64,000 nt of DNA from Zygaena filipendulae. Lineage: Eukaryota > Arthropoda > Insecta > Lepidoptera > Zygaenidae. The DNA lies in assembly GCA_907165275.2 (NCBI GenBank), contig OU015670.1, forward strand, positions 4,553,501 through 4,617,500. Direction: 5' to 3'. Numbering within the stretch: the stretch's first letter is position 1; each line of letters starts with the position of its first letter. A model generated the notes under the pieces. It did not search any database and was not told the origin of the DNA. It saw nothing but the letters and a program-made list of their open reading frames with translations. Positions 1 to 11,400 of this stretch are shown one piece after another. A program made the position numbers and the translations under genes.

Positions 1-581
1 CGGACGGACCGTCGCGTCGCGACGTCGTCGTGTTGGCAAAGGTCGGTCGATCGCCCGTTCGTTCCAAGATGGCCGTCAATTCAAAGTGAAATGCAAAATC
101 GAGTGTAGGCAATAAAAAAAACCGGTCATGCATGTGAGAGTTACTTATTTGTAGAGCTGTTGCCGAGGGCAACTTACTTACATCATATTGTCTGGTTGGA
201 TCCATTCTATTATGCAAGTACCTACCTAACTATACCTACCTACCACATTAGTAAATAGTAGACGTTAGTATTGTAGTAAGTACCTAGGTATGTTGAAAAA
301 TATTAACATGTTCAAATACACTCTACACTTCACCAAAAAACCCTCTTCGGTTTGGTGATAGATTTACGTTTGTTAGCACGCTTTTATTTGTTTAGTTATA
401 GTGGCAATAGCTAATTTAGTTTTTTTTATTTTATTTCCACTAGCTACCTGCCATGCCCTGCCCTTTATTATTAATTTCCTTAGGAACTTTATTATAACTT
501 ATTATTACCGTAAACCTTCCAGAAAAAATGAAAATTGAAAACCTGAAATCTGCTGTGTAGTTTAGTAGCTTTATTGATATA
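1..581. other. Left edge, no gene recognised
   Basis: The first 70 bases are rich in CpG and look like a promoter or 5' UTR edge of a gene lying outside the window. The only ATG there (near 68) opens a six-codon frame. The rest is AT-rich with TACCTA-type simple sequence and no supported gene. Confidence 0.3.
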
Positions 582-781
582 CTAGCTGTGCCCCGGTGTT
601 TCACCCGCAGTAATTTCAGAGTTCCCGCAGGAAATCCGTGATAAAAAGTACCCTATGTCCTTCTCTGTGCCCCTGACATCGTGCATGCCTAATTTCATCC
701 AAATCCGTTCAGCCGTTTTTGCGTGATTGAATAACAAACATCCAAACATCCACACTTCACATTTATAATATTAGTAGGATA
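582..781 (+). repeat. Lepidopteran SINE/LINE-tail-like interspersed repeat
   Basis: It starts CTAGCTGTGCCCC, carries the TTCCCGCAGGAA and AAAAGTACCCTATGTCC blocks, and ends ATAATATTAGTAGGAT. The same blocks recur in both orientations at more than ten other places here (for example 47355, 48008, 48933 and 63415). The family is inferred from the recurrence and the 3' end; no coding part is present. Confidence 0.75.
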
Positions 782-1588
782 AGTAGGTACTTACTAAATT
801 CTTTTACGTCTATGGTCAAGTTAGCAATCAAGATATTTTCGTTGGTATTGTTGGCATTGTCATCATTTGGATTCGATTTCTTCGAATTATACGTAAGTAT
901 ATAATGTTTTTGGTAATAAATATTGGTTAACGTTTGGTGATCTGACAGGAACTAGGGACTTTGTATTTGATCTGAGGGGGGCCCCTATCGATCGCGGGGC
1001 CCTGGGCACTTGCCCAAGGTACCCACAGGGAAAGAGGGGTCTGTGTATAGCTTCCAATCAGTGAAATAATTTTTAGAGTCTGTTCACTATAGTTCCAGAA
1101 TTTACCCCTACATCCAGACTTACAAACTTTACTTCTTTATAACGTTTAAGCGCATTACGTCCAATTCGCAAATTGGTCCAATCGTCCTTCGCAACTTGTC
1201 CAATTGGTCATATATGACCAATAAACTAATACTTATAGGTATACCGAAGTTTAGTTATTTTTATTATTAGGAAGATTAATATTTATCAAAGAGGTTAATT
1301 GTTTATTTTAAATAAAACTGCATTCAAAATAATTTTGAGGTATTGAAAAAATAACAATACATACCAAACATACAACCATACAAAAATTTAACAAAAAATT
1401 AAACTGACTTCAAAAAACACAAAAATGTCCTACACTAAAAAGTTAATAACAAAATACCGATTTAATCCAAAAGACAAAAATACAAGTAGGTAATATTATT
1501 TTTGGTTTGTAGCATAGCATCTACCCCCACTCCCTATTTGGCTTGTATACGTATAAATGAGCTACGTGTATTGTGTACCTTGTGAATT
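782..1588. other. Intergenic AT-rich sequence
   Basis: No gene seen. A short GC block near 970-1030 (GGGGGCCCCTATCGATCG) looks like a fragment of another interspersed repeat. The remainder is AT-rich. Confidence 0.4.
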
Positions 1589-1856
1589 TTAGTCCGTCAG
1601 AAAACAAAAAACAATGGACACGGCACACAAATAAATGAAAATAAACAGAGATAAAGCGCATTAAAGTTTAGGGTGGGGGCTTGTGAGTCGGTGACGTACA
1701 TATGTATAACCGCTATTATAAGCCGCCATACAAACTGTAACGGTTAGTGACGTCACGCGAAATTTCAAGTCAATGTATCGCCTTTATTTTTTGATTACGT
1801 AAAAAAAGAAAAAATACGTATCCGATATTTTTTATTATTCTACAAGACGGACTAAA
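1589..1856 (-). mobile_element. MITE of the AGTCCGTC / double-TGACGTCA family
   Basis: It is bounded by TTAGTCCGTC and its inverse GACGGACTAA. Inside are AAAGCGCATTAAAGTTTAGGGTGGGGG, an altered first TGACGT site and an intact GTGACGTCACGCG. Related copies lie at 12019, 38919, 39851, 41452, 53734, 55990 and 58561. It is non-coding and presumably mobilised by a DNA transposase encoded elsewhere. Confidence 0.75.
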
Positions 1857-2435
1857 AAGAAATTTAGTCAGTATGCCCATTATATTAATTTTTCAAAGAA
1901 TTTATTTTCTTCATTTTGAAAATTTGGAAATTAACGTATAGGTACTTTAAACCCTGTAAATATTTGCAGTTAATTTTACCACATGTTTGTTATGTAGTCT
2001 GTACGTATCAGTAGGTAGGTAACTGCTCAGATCGACTTCTTTTGACTTTTCATATTTAGTTTCCATTGTATTTTTGTTAAAAAAAAATCATCAATGCTTT
2101 AAATACTTAGATTTCGGTATGAAAAAATAGGTATTAAAATACGTAAACTTATTGTAAATTGTAATACACACATCAAAAGTGTCTAGGGATCAACATATAT
2201 TTTTGCAATAACTTGTCTCCTGATTGATATTAATTAAAATTTTCTTTAAGGATTCATCAAATAAAGTGTTTTCGTTTGTCACAGTAACGATAAACCAAGT
2301 CACCTTTGCATTAATAAAGAAATTTGCCATTTTCCTAATAAAGGGATTTTTGAAATTTGAACCACTAACATTAAAGTTCGAAAAAAAGACTGAAATAACA
2401 GTTTTCTTTAAAATTTTATTGGGTAACTTAAACAA

Positions 2436-3487
2436 TTAATAATCCGTGTTTCTACCGCGAACACTAACAACACAAGAACATCGGTTTGGCATACTCAAAA
2501 TGAGTTCATCCAAATCACGCTGTGGAATGGCCGCCCATGTTCGTTGCAACAACAAAAAAAGGTCTTCTTGCGACTGGATACCCTCCATATTCGGCAGAGC
2601 TCTTCTCTGTAGCATATCCCATGCATGCTCAATCGGGTTCAAGTCTGGCGACTGAGCAGGCCAGGGCAGGACATTGATGTTAGCTGCGGCGAAGTCTGTC
2701 TTACAACTCTTGCGGTGTGCGGTCGTGCATTATCATGCATTAACTGAAATAAGGGACCGATTTGCACTTGTAGAGGAACGATGACGTCTGATACAATCGT
2801 CTCAGCATAAATTTGAGCGTTGAGGTTGCCTCTGATCCAAATCAACTCAGTTCTTCCGCCGATCCAAATCAACTCAGTTCTTCCGCCGATCCAAATACCC
2901 GCCCATACCATGATGGTTCCACCACTATAAGGATGGACTTCCTGGCAGGATTTTAATCGCTGTTGGCGTCCAGGGGTTCTCCAGTGTCGTATACGTCTTG
3001 TATCCGGTCTCATACCAAAACGAGACTCATCAGAAAAGCACACGAAACGCCATTGTTCTTCTGCCCAATTTCTGTGTTCAAGAGCCCATTGATATCGAAT
3101 CCTACGATTGTGCATTGCTATAGGTGGTACCCGTAGCGGTCTTCGGGAATGAAGGTTCACTTCATGCAAGCGGTTTCTGACTGTTTGGTCGCTAATTAAG
3201 TTCCCTGAAGAGTGATGAAGCCTCACGGCTAACATCATGGCGGTTATTGTTGGAGCTCTTCGAGTTAAGATTTGAATGTATCGGTCTTGTCTCCGTGTGG
3301 TGCAGCGATACCGTCCTCCATGGCGCTCAGCCACGGTACCAGTGCTTCGGTAACGTGTCCAAAGTCGACTGATAACACTCTGACTTGTATTCAGAGCTAA
3401 AGCCACAGTACGTTGCCGGGAACCAGCTTCTATCATTCCCACGGCTCTGAGCATTTCTTCCCTGCTTAAATGACGTCGCCGCTCCAT
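2436..3487 (-). pseudogene. Tc1-type transposase, frameshifted
   Basis: The minus-strand reading starts at 3487 (MERRRHLSREEM) with helix-turn-helix DNA-binding sequence over roughly residues 10-110. The DDE catalytic core follows: the first Asp is D153 in CFSDESRF, the second is D252 in MHDNARPHTA. The frame breaks near 2696-2700 and stops at 2639. The C-terminal part, including the expected catalytic Glu in NPIEHAWD, continues in another frame to 2436. A nine-residue unit is repeated in tandem before D252. The spacing fits a DD34E transposase once the frame break is allowed for. The protein is probably not made in active form. It sits wholly inside the TA-flanked inverted repeats. Confidence 0.88.
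2834..2887. repeat. 27 bp in-frame tandem duplication in the transposase
   Basis: Two identical 27-base units (2834-2860, 2861-2887) add nine residues (IWIGGRTEL) to the transposase between its first two catalytic aspartates without changing frame. Replication slippage is the likely cause. Confidence 0.9.
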
Positions 3488-3786
3488 AATAACGTTGGTT
3501 TTAATCAGTAGTAGGGAAACAGTAGCACTTAAAACGTAGTGATTACCTTCTCTCTGGTAGCACTAATAATGTCTTCAATGCGTTGTATGTTTTTATAGGG
3601 AAAATATTGACAGCTGATTTTCATCTTTTACTCGAATTTGATTGACAGTTCCTGATTCAAATTATGTAATGCACCAAAAAGGATCCATATAAATTTATAA
3701 AATCATAAATTTATTACAAAGCCACATCTCAATCTCAAGAAATCCGCATAAAAATGCTTGATCCCTAGACACTTTTGATGTGTGTA

Positions 3787-4004
3787 GTTAAGACACTCAA
3801 AGTCTGTATTCATACCTTACCTTCACAAGTGAAAGGTTCTCGTGCAAATATTAAACTAACACTCCACTAAGATATTCTACTTCATAATATTTGTTCGTCG
3901 GTAAGCGTGTCAATACGTAACCTGGCAATGTGGTTTTAGAGATCCGTAGCCAAACGCAATAACTTGACTGATTTGTAAGTTAGAGGTAGGTACTTATACA
4001 TATG
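3787..4004. other. Short intergenic stretch
   Basis: AT-rich, with no coding or repeat structure that I recognise. Confidence 0.3.
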
Positions 4005-4372
4005 TACTAGCTGTCCCGCGCGGTTTCACCCGCGTGAGTTTCGAAATTCCCGCAGGAACTCCCTTTAGGGGGGTGAAAAATAAATAGGAGCCGATTCTCA
4101 GGCTTAGGTACTGAATATGCATAAAAAATTTCGTGAGAATCGGTCAAGCCGTTTCGGAGGAGTATGGGAACGAACATTGTGACACGAGAATTTTATATAT
4201 TAGATATCTATCATAACCTTTTTATAAATGCGAAAGTGAGTTTGTTTGTTACGCTTTCACGCCTTAACGGCTCAACCGATCATCATGAAATATTGTACGT
4301 TACGTTGTCAGGGGTACAAAAAGGACAAAGGGAATTATCATCGCCGAATTCCCGCGGCAACTCCAAAACTAA
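4005..4372. repeat. Two SINE/LINE-tail-like repeats, head to head
   Basis: 4005-4205 is a plus-oriented copy (CTAGCTGTCCCGCGCGG start, ATTTTATATATTAGAT end). 4208-4372 is a minus-oriented copy beginning ATAAATGCGAAAGTGAGTTTG. The open frame across this region (4164-4691) is made of repeat sequence and is not a gene. Confidence 0.65.
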
Positions 4373-5140
4373 CCGAAAAATAGGAGTTTCTCTATGGGAT
4401 ACGGTCCGCGCTAACGGTATCGCCAGCAGATGGTTCGAGCGAGGTCGGAAACAATATGGGGGGACATACAAGCGCAGCAGTTGCGCCACCAGCTCGGGAC
4501 AATCGGAATCTCCGCGTAGCGTTCTGCACGCCATTGTCAACAGAGTGAAATTGCGCCTTACCTCCAAAGAGTTGAAATTAAGAACTACTACCTACTGCTA
4601 CCTAAGCCGAACCACTGTTTTGGGAATAAGCGGCGAAATGTTACTGAACTACCACAGCCATGATAGATTAGAGGCGAAAAATAAAAAATAAAAAATCGAT
4701 GGAGGTAAAAACAACATAACATGGGAATTTATAGACTGAGGAAGAGGATATTATTCCATTTCCGAATTTCAAAGTCACATAAGTTTCTTATAAATCACCG
4801 GATAGGTCACAGCTGTAGAGACACTTCAAACTGGATTACCTCGGAAGCATTTTTTGGAGGTCAACGATATAATATTAAAATAGCATATAGGTGTAGCTAC
4901 CTACTAGGATGTTAGTAGTATCACCGACGACGCGTACCTAGATACCTACTTTGGTATAAACAAAGATACTTTGTAAGTAGGTACAGTAGGTATCTGATTG
5001 TACGATCGACATTATCTAGATATAATTATTATCTAGACCTACCTAAATAAAATTGAAGAGTCTGTTTGTAATTCCAAATTAACAGCTTTTCACTAAATGC
5101 ATATGAAAGTAAGTACATACCTACGGTACTTACTTACATA
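4373..5140. other. Intergenic, unassigned
   Basis: 4390-4570 is GC-richer than its surroundings but shows no recognisable domain. The remainder is AT-rich with TACCTA simple-sequence tracts. Confidence 0.3.
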
Positions 5141-5149
5141 AAAAAATAA

Positions 5150-5300
5150 ATTTTTAAAAATTTTGTCTATCTGTTTGTTCCGGCAAATCTTTGAAACGGC
5201 TCGACCGATTTCAACGCGACTTTCACTGGCAGATAGCTGATGACCCCTTGAACGCCCGGGCAAAGACGGCCGTTTTTTTAAATAAATCCAATATGTACCT
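5150..5300 (-). repeat. RTE-tail-like repeat (second family)
   Basis: The block TCTGTTTGTTCCGGC followed by GACTTTCACTGG recurs at 63890-63970, so this is an interspersed repeat distinct from the CTAGCTGT family. It is non-coding. Confidence 0.5.
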
Positions 5301-5857
5301 ACCCAGAGCCGGCCCTGGTAGTACCTACCATACATCTTAATTTGCTGATTTATTTTCGAATAACCGCTATAATATATTATTGATTAGGATTTAACTATTA
5401 TTAGGTAGGTACCTATTTTAGTGGAGAAACATGATTTACTTTACCTACGTAGTCTCGTAATTTTATAGTTACATTTTGCGAAAAAAATATAACGTCATAT
5501 TTGCGGGGCACCTTTATTCCCCACGTGAGATTTGATGAGATCCAGCTCTACCTTTTTTTGTTTTTACCTATGGAGTATGGACGCCTCTTCTCTCTTCTTA
5601 GCTAAATTAAACTAAAAGCGGTGTGTTTGGTTACTTTGGTACCTATACCTACCTACGTCATTATGTAGATACCTACCTACGTAAGAATATAACTTTTTTA
5701 ATGAGAATAAAATATTATGTACTAGGTAGGTAGAACATAAAAAATAACCCATTGGTTTGAAGTTTGACAAGACCTCACACCAAAGGTCCGAACAAAGATC
5801 ATAATATAAACACTTGGGTCCGTACTCCGTAGACGGAGGATCCGAACATTGGAAATC

Positions 5858-7280
5858 TCATGATTTCAAAATATATCGTGTTTTTTTTACATCAATCCTC
5901 AAAAGAATAACTTTTTTTTTTTTTCTTCTTTTTGGACTCAACATTGAGTGTTATTTACCACTTTCATTTTTGGTTTAAGACGATAGGAAGCAAAGGTTAG
6001 GAAGCATTGATAAAAAAAAATAAAGGAATTTTGACAGAACGGGATTATTGGATTGGATTAGGTTTAGGTTACTATAAAAAAAGAATAACTTATTCTTCGC
6101 GTTGCATTGTGTCATTGTCATTGGCACAATTATTTAAAAGTTGCCATTTAATAAAAAAGAAGAAGAAGATAAGACGAATTTGGTCTATTGAACCAAACCA
6201 AATTCATTGGTTGTGTAGTGATTGTATTATCTTTTGGGTTCCACTTGCCAACATAATTTTGTGTGTTGGTTTCTAATGCAGTATCCAATATCAATGCGAT
6301 AATTTTACCTACTTCTTTTTAAAAGTAAGATATTCATTACATAAAGCTTGCAATGAAACATTAGAATAATAAGTGTCGATCGTGTCACTATCAGGTAACT
6401 TGTCAATGTCAATAACTTGTGAACGTCAAGTTCCAATCCTATCAGTTTCACACTGAACCTTTACTTCAATCGCGTTGCTTTGTCTATCAAGTCACACATT
6501 AACTGATTATTCTAGTATATTTTTCCATGATCTGATCTCCACAGCCAAGACCAGACTAGATATGGAATGGGATTTACTGTGGCAAAGATCAAGAACAGCT
6601 ATTGGAAGATATTATGGGAACATCCAACAGTCCATTCCTCCTAAGCCTTGGTACTTTCGGTTTAGAGAGTTATATAAAAAAACAACATCTTCCATATGCA
6701 GACTACGAATTGGGTACGCTTGCACTCCTGTTCACCTTGCTAAAATAAGAGTCAGAGACAGTTCCCTTTGTGAATGTGGTTATGATGAAGGAACCGTGGA
6801 TCATTCTGAAATTTCCCGGCCTGTAAACATAAAAACATTACTAATGCTTGTTAATACTCCATTTGTGAATATACTTGGAAAATTCTTATGCGATAATAAA
6901 ATAAAACTTTAGCGTGGTTTTTCAGTTAGTTATTTTTTGGCAAATAATAGATACCTACTTAATTCGATCCTGTAGTAAGTAGGTACACTCTTTAAAATAA
7001 TAGTCCACTTAATATGTTTTTGGATAATTTATAAAGTTGTTGGTTGTATATTGCTGATTATAGTAGATGTGTAAATATTTTTTTATTGCTTAGTAATTGC
7101 TTAGTTCTTTATTTTATTTTGGAAATCTCATGATTTCAAAATATATCGTTTTTTTTTTACATCAATCGCGTTGCTTTGTCTATCAAGTCACACATTGTCA
7201 TTGGCTTTTTTTTTTTTTTTAAATAAATTGTCATTGGCATTTTTTAAAAGTTGCCATTTATTAAAAAAGAAGAAGAAGAA
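5858..7280. repeat. Locally duplicated sequence around a LINE fragment
   Basis: GGAAATCTCATGATTTCAAA occurs near 5860 and again near 7122. CGCGTTGCTTTGTCTATCAA occurs near 6470 and 7167. AAAAGTTGCCATTTA occurs near 6137 and 7246. The three blocks keep the same order, so the same ancestral stretch is present twice with a LINE remnant between or within the copies. Open frames at 6007-6276 and 7244-7426 lie in this sequence and are not supported as genes. Confidence 0.6.
6475..6912 (+). pseudogene. LINE reverse-transcriptase C-terminal fragment
   Basis: The 145-residue reading contains RLRIGYACTPVHLAKIRVRD and CECGYDEGTVDH, the Cys/His-bearing tail seen at the end of many insect I/Jockey/R1-type LINE polyproteins. 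Everything upstream (endonuclease, reverse transcriptase core) is missing, so this is a 5'-truncated, dead insertion. It lies inside the locally duplicated stretch 5858-7280. The clade assignment is tentative. Confidence 0.7.
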
Positions 7281-7589
7281 AAAGAGCACTGAACACTTTC
7301 GATCTCATTCGCACTTGGATTTTTTTTAAGTGTGAGAGGGAGAAAAGTAGAGATTATGCGTGTCTGACATAATGGCGTGGACGTAAAATTCCCAGAATCC
7401 GATCCGTGAACGTGAAGTGAAATCAAAATTCAAAATGGCTGATGCTGATTGTTGGAGGAAGGTGTGTCGTGTTTCTGTTTAGCGAATACAACGAATTTAT
7501 CATTGAACAGCAGTGAGAAAGTTTTGGTGTTAAGTTGAATACTGGTTCGTAACTTTGTTTTGTGATTAATTATAAGTGTATAAAAAATG

Positions 7590-7951
7590 TTAGGTGTCCA
7601 GATGACGTCGCATCGTGGGACGCCCTACTGCTTGGATGAAACAAAGGATGACATGGTGGTTTCGCATTGGAATCAAAACCGCGTTTGGCCTGTATCGTGA
7701 GGCCCCGCCGCGAACTCCGACGCTCCATGACCTCTCATGAGCCTGTACCGTTCGCGTTTTTGCCTTCTCGCGAGGCATCCGTGGTCGAGCGATTATTTTA
7801 ACCCGCGCGCCGCTATCCGTGTTTCTAAGTACCTATGTCGGTTGGCTTACAGCGGCGCTGCCGGGAATCGCGTGAGCCCCACCGCGCACCGGGGCTTCGC
7901 CGCGCGCGTTAGAGCCCTCGCTCTTCTCGGCCCGTGTACGGAGCGCTAGAG
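7590..7951 (+). promoter_or_regulatory. Probable 5' UTR exon / CpG-rich start region of the SR gene
   Basis: The 360 bases are far richer in C, G and CpG than the flanks. They end in a good splice donor (GCTAGAG|GTAAGCC at 7951/7952) that can pair with the acceptor just before 8480. All frames contain stops, so this would be untranslated. An alternative start near 7436 (MADADCWRK then GTGTGT) does not join the next exon in frame. Transcript data would be needed to confirm this region. Confidence 0.45.
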
Positions 7952-8480
7952 GTAAGCCTTTTACAATGTTCAGTGCAGGTGTCGGCGTATGGTAAAATCA
8001 ATACTTCGGTAGCCATCTTGGAGAAAGTTTATCACACTAAAAATAGAAACTTCTTTCGTATAGGCGTCATTATTAGCGGTTTTTGTCAAGATACAGTCTT
8101 CGAATAGCAGATTTTGCAATATTCAGAAATCAGGAATGGGCTGATTCCCTAGTTATCATAACAGAAATGTTTTCAAAAGAGTTATAATCTCCTGCATCTT
8201 TGCAATTTAGGTCAATGCCACATCAAAGGTACCTACCTCTCATGTCATACACACCATAACTTCTCTCATGTCATGTCTAAAATTAATTTCACAAGTCATG
8301 AGTCATTGGTAAGCAATTAAAAGCCAAATTTAAAAATAATGTTACAATTTACAATGACTGATTGGGTAATGAATGAAAAACTTCTATTATTATTTATTTT
8401 CCATATCTAATGTTTTTCTTAATATTAGGATCAGTCACAATTGGCGAACCTGTATTTAAATGTCAACATCTGTTTTCAGA

Positions 8481-11400
8481 ATGTCCTCGTCCCGTCGCAA
8501 CGGTTCGATGTCTCGGGCCGTGGAGGCCGCCTCCAAAAACCGTTTGCACATGGACAGAAACCCTCAGCACTCACGTATTACTGGTGAGAGAATGAGAATG
8601 TCATATTAATTGTTACCTTTATATTGTACATTGTGAGGTCCATGAGTTCTTAGACTAACATAGATAAGTCATACATTTAAGAAAAAAAGGGATTATTTTT
8701 CATTATAATACTGTCCCTTTGATTCCAATGAATTTGGATAGACTGAGAGATATCTAGTCTTTTGCCACTGTTGTGACATCTATGCTTTCATGTCCATGAC
8801 ATTGATTTTATTATAGTCATGTGTGATAATGACATTTCACTAAAAATGGGTCTTTTAGGGTCTGAATAAAGAACAGTGGTAAGAGTTGGTTCTCTGTTCA
8901 CATATTGCAATTAGGGATGTCATGAATATTCACATCTGCATTTGCCAATACGGAACTTCCATGTAGATTTGGACATCTGCATCCACATCTGCAATAATCA
9001 ATGTGGATGTTCATGCAGATGCGAATGTAACACAAGTTGAGACTATAAAGAAATTGGGCAGGGCCAGCAAATGAAAATTAAAAAAAGGAAGTTAAAAAAA
9101 TAGAAGCATTATTTTACTTTATCATTGTTTTGATTCTTCATTCAAATACTATATTTATAGATTTATTTATTTATAATTCAGGCAGGCAGCTGAAGCAACT
9201 GATAGATGCCTGTATCCAGTTATACATTACTATGTCTTATCTTTTAAATTTTAAACATACACATCCGCAGATGTGAGCCTTAAAAAATCTACATCCGCAT
9301 TCACATCCGCGGATGTGAAAAAATCGGTATCCGCAACATCCCTGGTGCTATGGTAGTTTATGTATTAACAGTCATATTTTCGCCTTGTTAAAAAATGTAA
9401 CCCTGGTTTCGAATCAGTTAAAATCACCATGGAATGGGAAAGGTTTATGCCTTTAGGTTTCTTCACAGATCCATCGAACCCGGCGGGTCGGCGTAAAGAG
9501 ATAGACAACGTAATGAAGCGTGCGCGTCAGTCTTCGCCGGGCAGCTGGGACAGGAAGCTGTTGGAGGTTGAAGAGAAGGACCCCAATAGGTATGTAGGCT
9601 GTTTTAATATAATTATGAGAACAAACTTCTTTATCGCACAGAATGGATTGGAGTAACAATTCCTTTGGCTGCTCTGCAGAAAAATAAAGCAACTGTAATT
9701 TTTTTTTTTGCCTCTTTTCACACATCACGGTGCTCCTCATTATTGTAGATACAATATTTACAATAAACACAGGCCACTGGAGATATTAGTGTTACCATGA
9801 GATAATTATCTTCAACTTTAATAAATATGACCCAATATAGAAAGTCATGCAGTTTCATGCTGACCTGCTGTGATAATAGGCGCTATTATTGTGCCATTCT
9901 TGCAAATAATTATAATGTGATCAAACCACAGTTTAGTATGTTTATGTACCCTGCTTTGTGTAGAAATGTAAAAAGAGTAGGATGCTAAGTGTTGAGGTAT
10001 TTTTTTCTATCGTCGTCGTCGTTGTTGTTAACACCTTTGTCGGTTGTACAGATGGCGGCACACGGGCTACAAGCAGCTGTACCTCGACGGGTCGCGCTCC
10101 CCGTCCCCGCGCCGCTCGCGCACGCCCGTGCCCGCGCGCCGGTCCAGGTGGGGCTGACGCACCATCACTACACAATAAGCCGACAGTTTATCAACAGTGG
10201 TTGCAAATGCCATTATGTTTCTAAGTCAATGGGACTATCTAACGCTGTAATCCATTGGGCACTTACCTGTATTTACAGTGAAATTTCTATAAATAAATAA
10301 GACAGTCCGCCGCGTCTGTCTGTCTTTTCGCGACAAACTCGAAGACCACTGAACGGATTTTGATGCGGTTTTAACCAATTGATAGAGTGTTTCAAGAGGA
10401 AGGTTTATAATAATAATAAGGTTTATATGTATAGTCTATCCTAGAATTATAGCGGGTCAATATTTCAAAAATAGAGCCTTAGAAAAGCGTTATCGTGAAA
10501 GATTTACTAAAAAAATTTCAATAGTTTCCAAAATATTCAACTTTTAATTTTGTGAAACGGAACGTTGCAATGAAACACCAATCACAGCCAAGCTTGACAC
10601 ATGACGTCACTTTTATTTTTTTAGGAAACATTTACCTCTTTCTGAGAAGGCAAAAGAAACTAAGTGCATACAGTCAACACATATTTTCCATTTTCTGAAG
10701 TTTTTTACTTTAAAATGCATCAGTAACATGCATTTCGATTCTTTACTGGAACTTTTGGAAGTAAATCGACATTCGACACAGCTCAACCTTAAATTCGCTT
10801 TTGGATATTGAAGTTATGTCTGTCAGTATCACAGATTAATAAGGCGTAATTTTGAACAAGTGACGTCATTCCGCGTTTCGGCGGTAAGGTCTAAAGTAGG
10901 AACTTTGAAACGCTCTATTTAATTAATTTAAGCATTTTTTTTTCTTTTTCTTGCTTTGTTTCAGTAGGCCATATATCTTTAAAATAGACTGAAAAAAAAA
11001 TTCGTGCAAGTACCCTATTGATCCAGCCGTTCACGCGTGATCAAGGAAAATAAGCATTTATTTTTATATGTATAATAAGATTTTTTTTACAACACTAGCA
11101 ATGTGCTGTATGTTTGTCGGTAGGTCACCGCTGGGTGGGGCGCGGCGCTCCCGCTCGCGCTCGGGACTGCCAAGGCGCAGCCCGCGCCGAAGCCCGAGAC
11201 GCAGCCCGAGACGCTCACCCCTCAGGTGAGTCACCAACATCAAATTCTTTCCTTAAAAAAATCTTTTAGGACGAACTCTAGGTACTGTAAAACGACTCTA
11301 AAACCAATCACAGGATCGGGTCGCGTCGAATGTCAACTTACAATCTGTCTAGATTTCCCTGACTCTTTTTGGGTTGTCTGAATATTATGCGTTAGGTGTA

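Larger units (their letters stand above)
2167..3784 (-). mobile_element. Tc1/mariner-type transposon, complete ends
   Basis: The ends are inverted repeats: CACACATCAAAAGTGTCTAG at 2167 and its complement ending at 3784. Each end is flanked by the dinucleotide TA (2165-2166 and 3785-3786), the classic Tc1/mariner target duplication. The element is about 1.6 kb and encodes one transposase on the minus strand. That gene is frameshifted, so this copy could move only with outside transposase. Related full-length copies elsewhere in the genome are expected. Confidence 0.9.

Noticed and set aside
4164..4691. 175-residue plus-strand frame
   Set aside because: The first half is translated SINE-like repeat and the second half has no domain or splice context.
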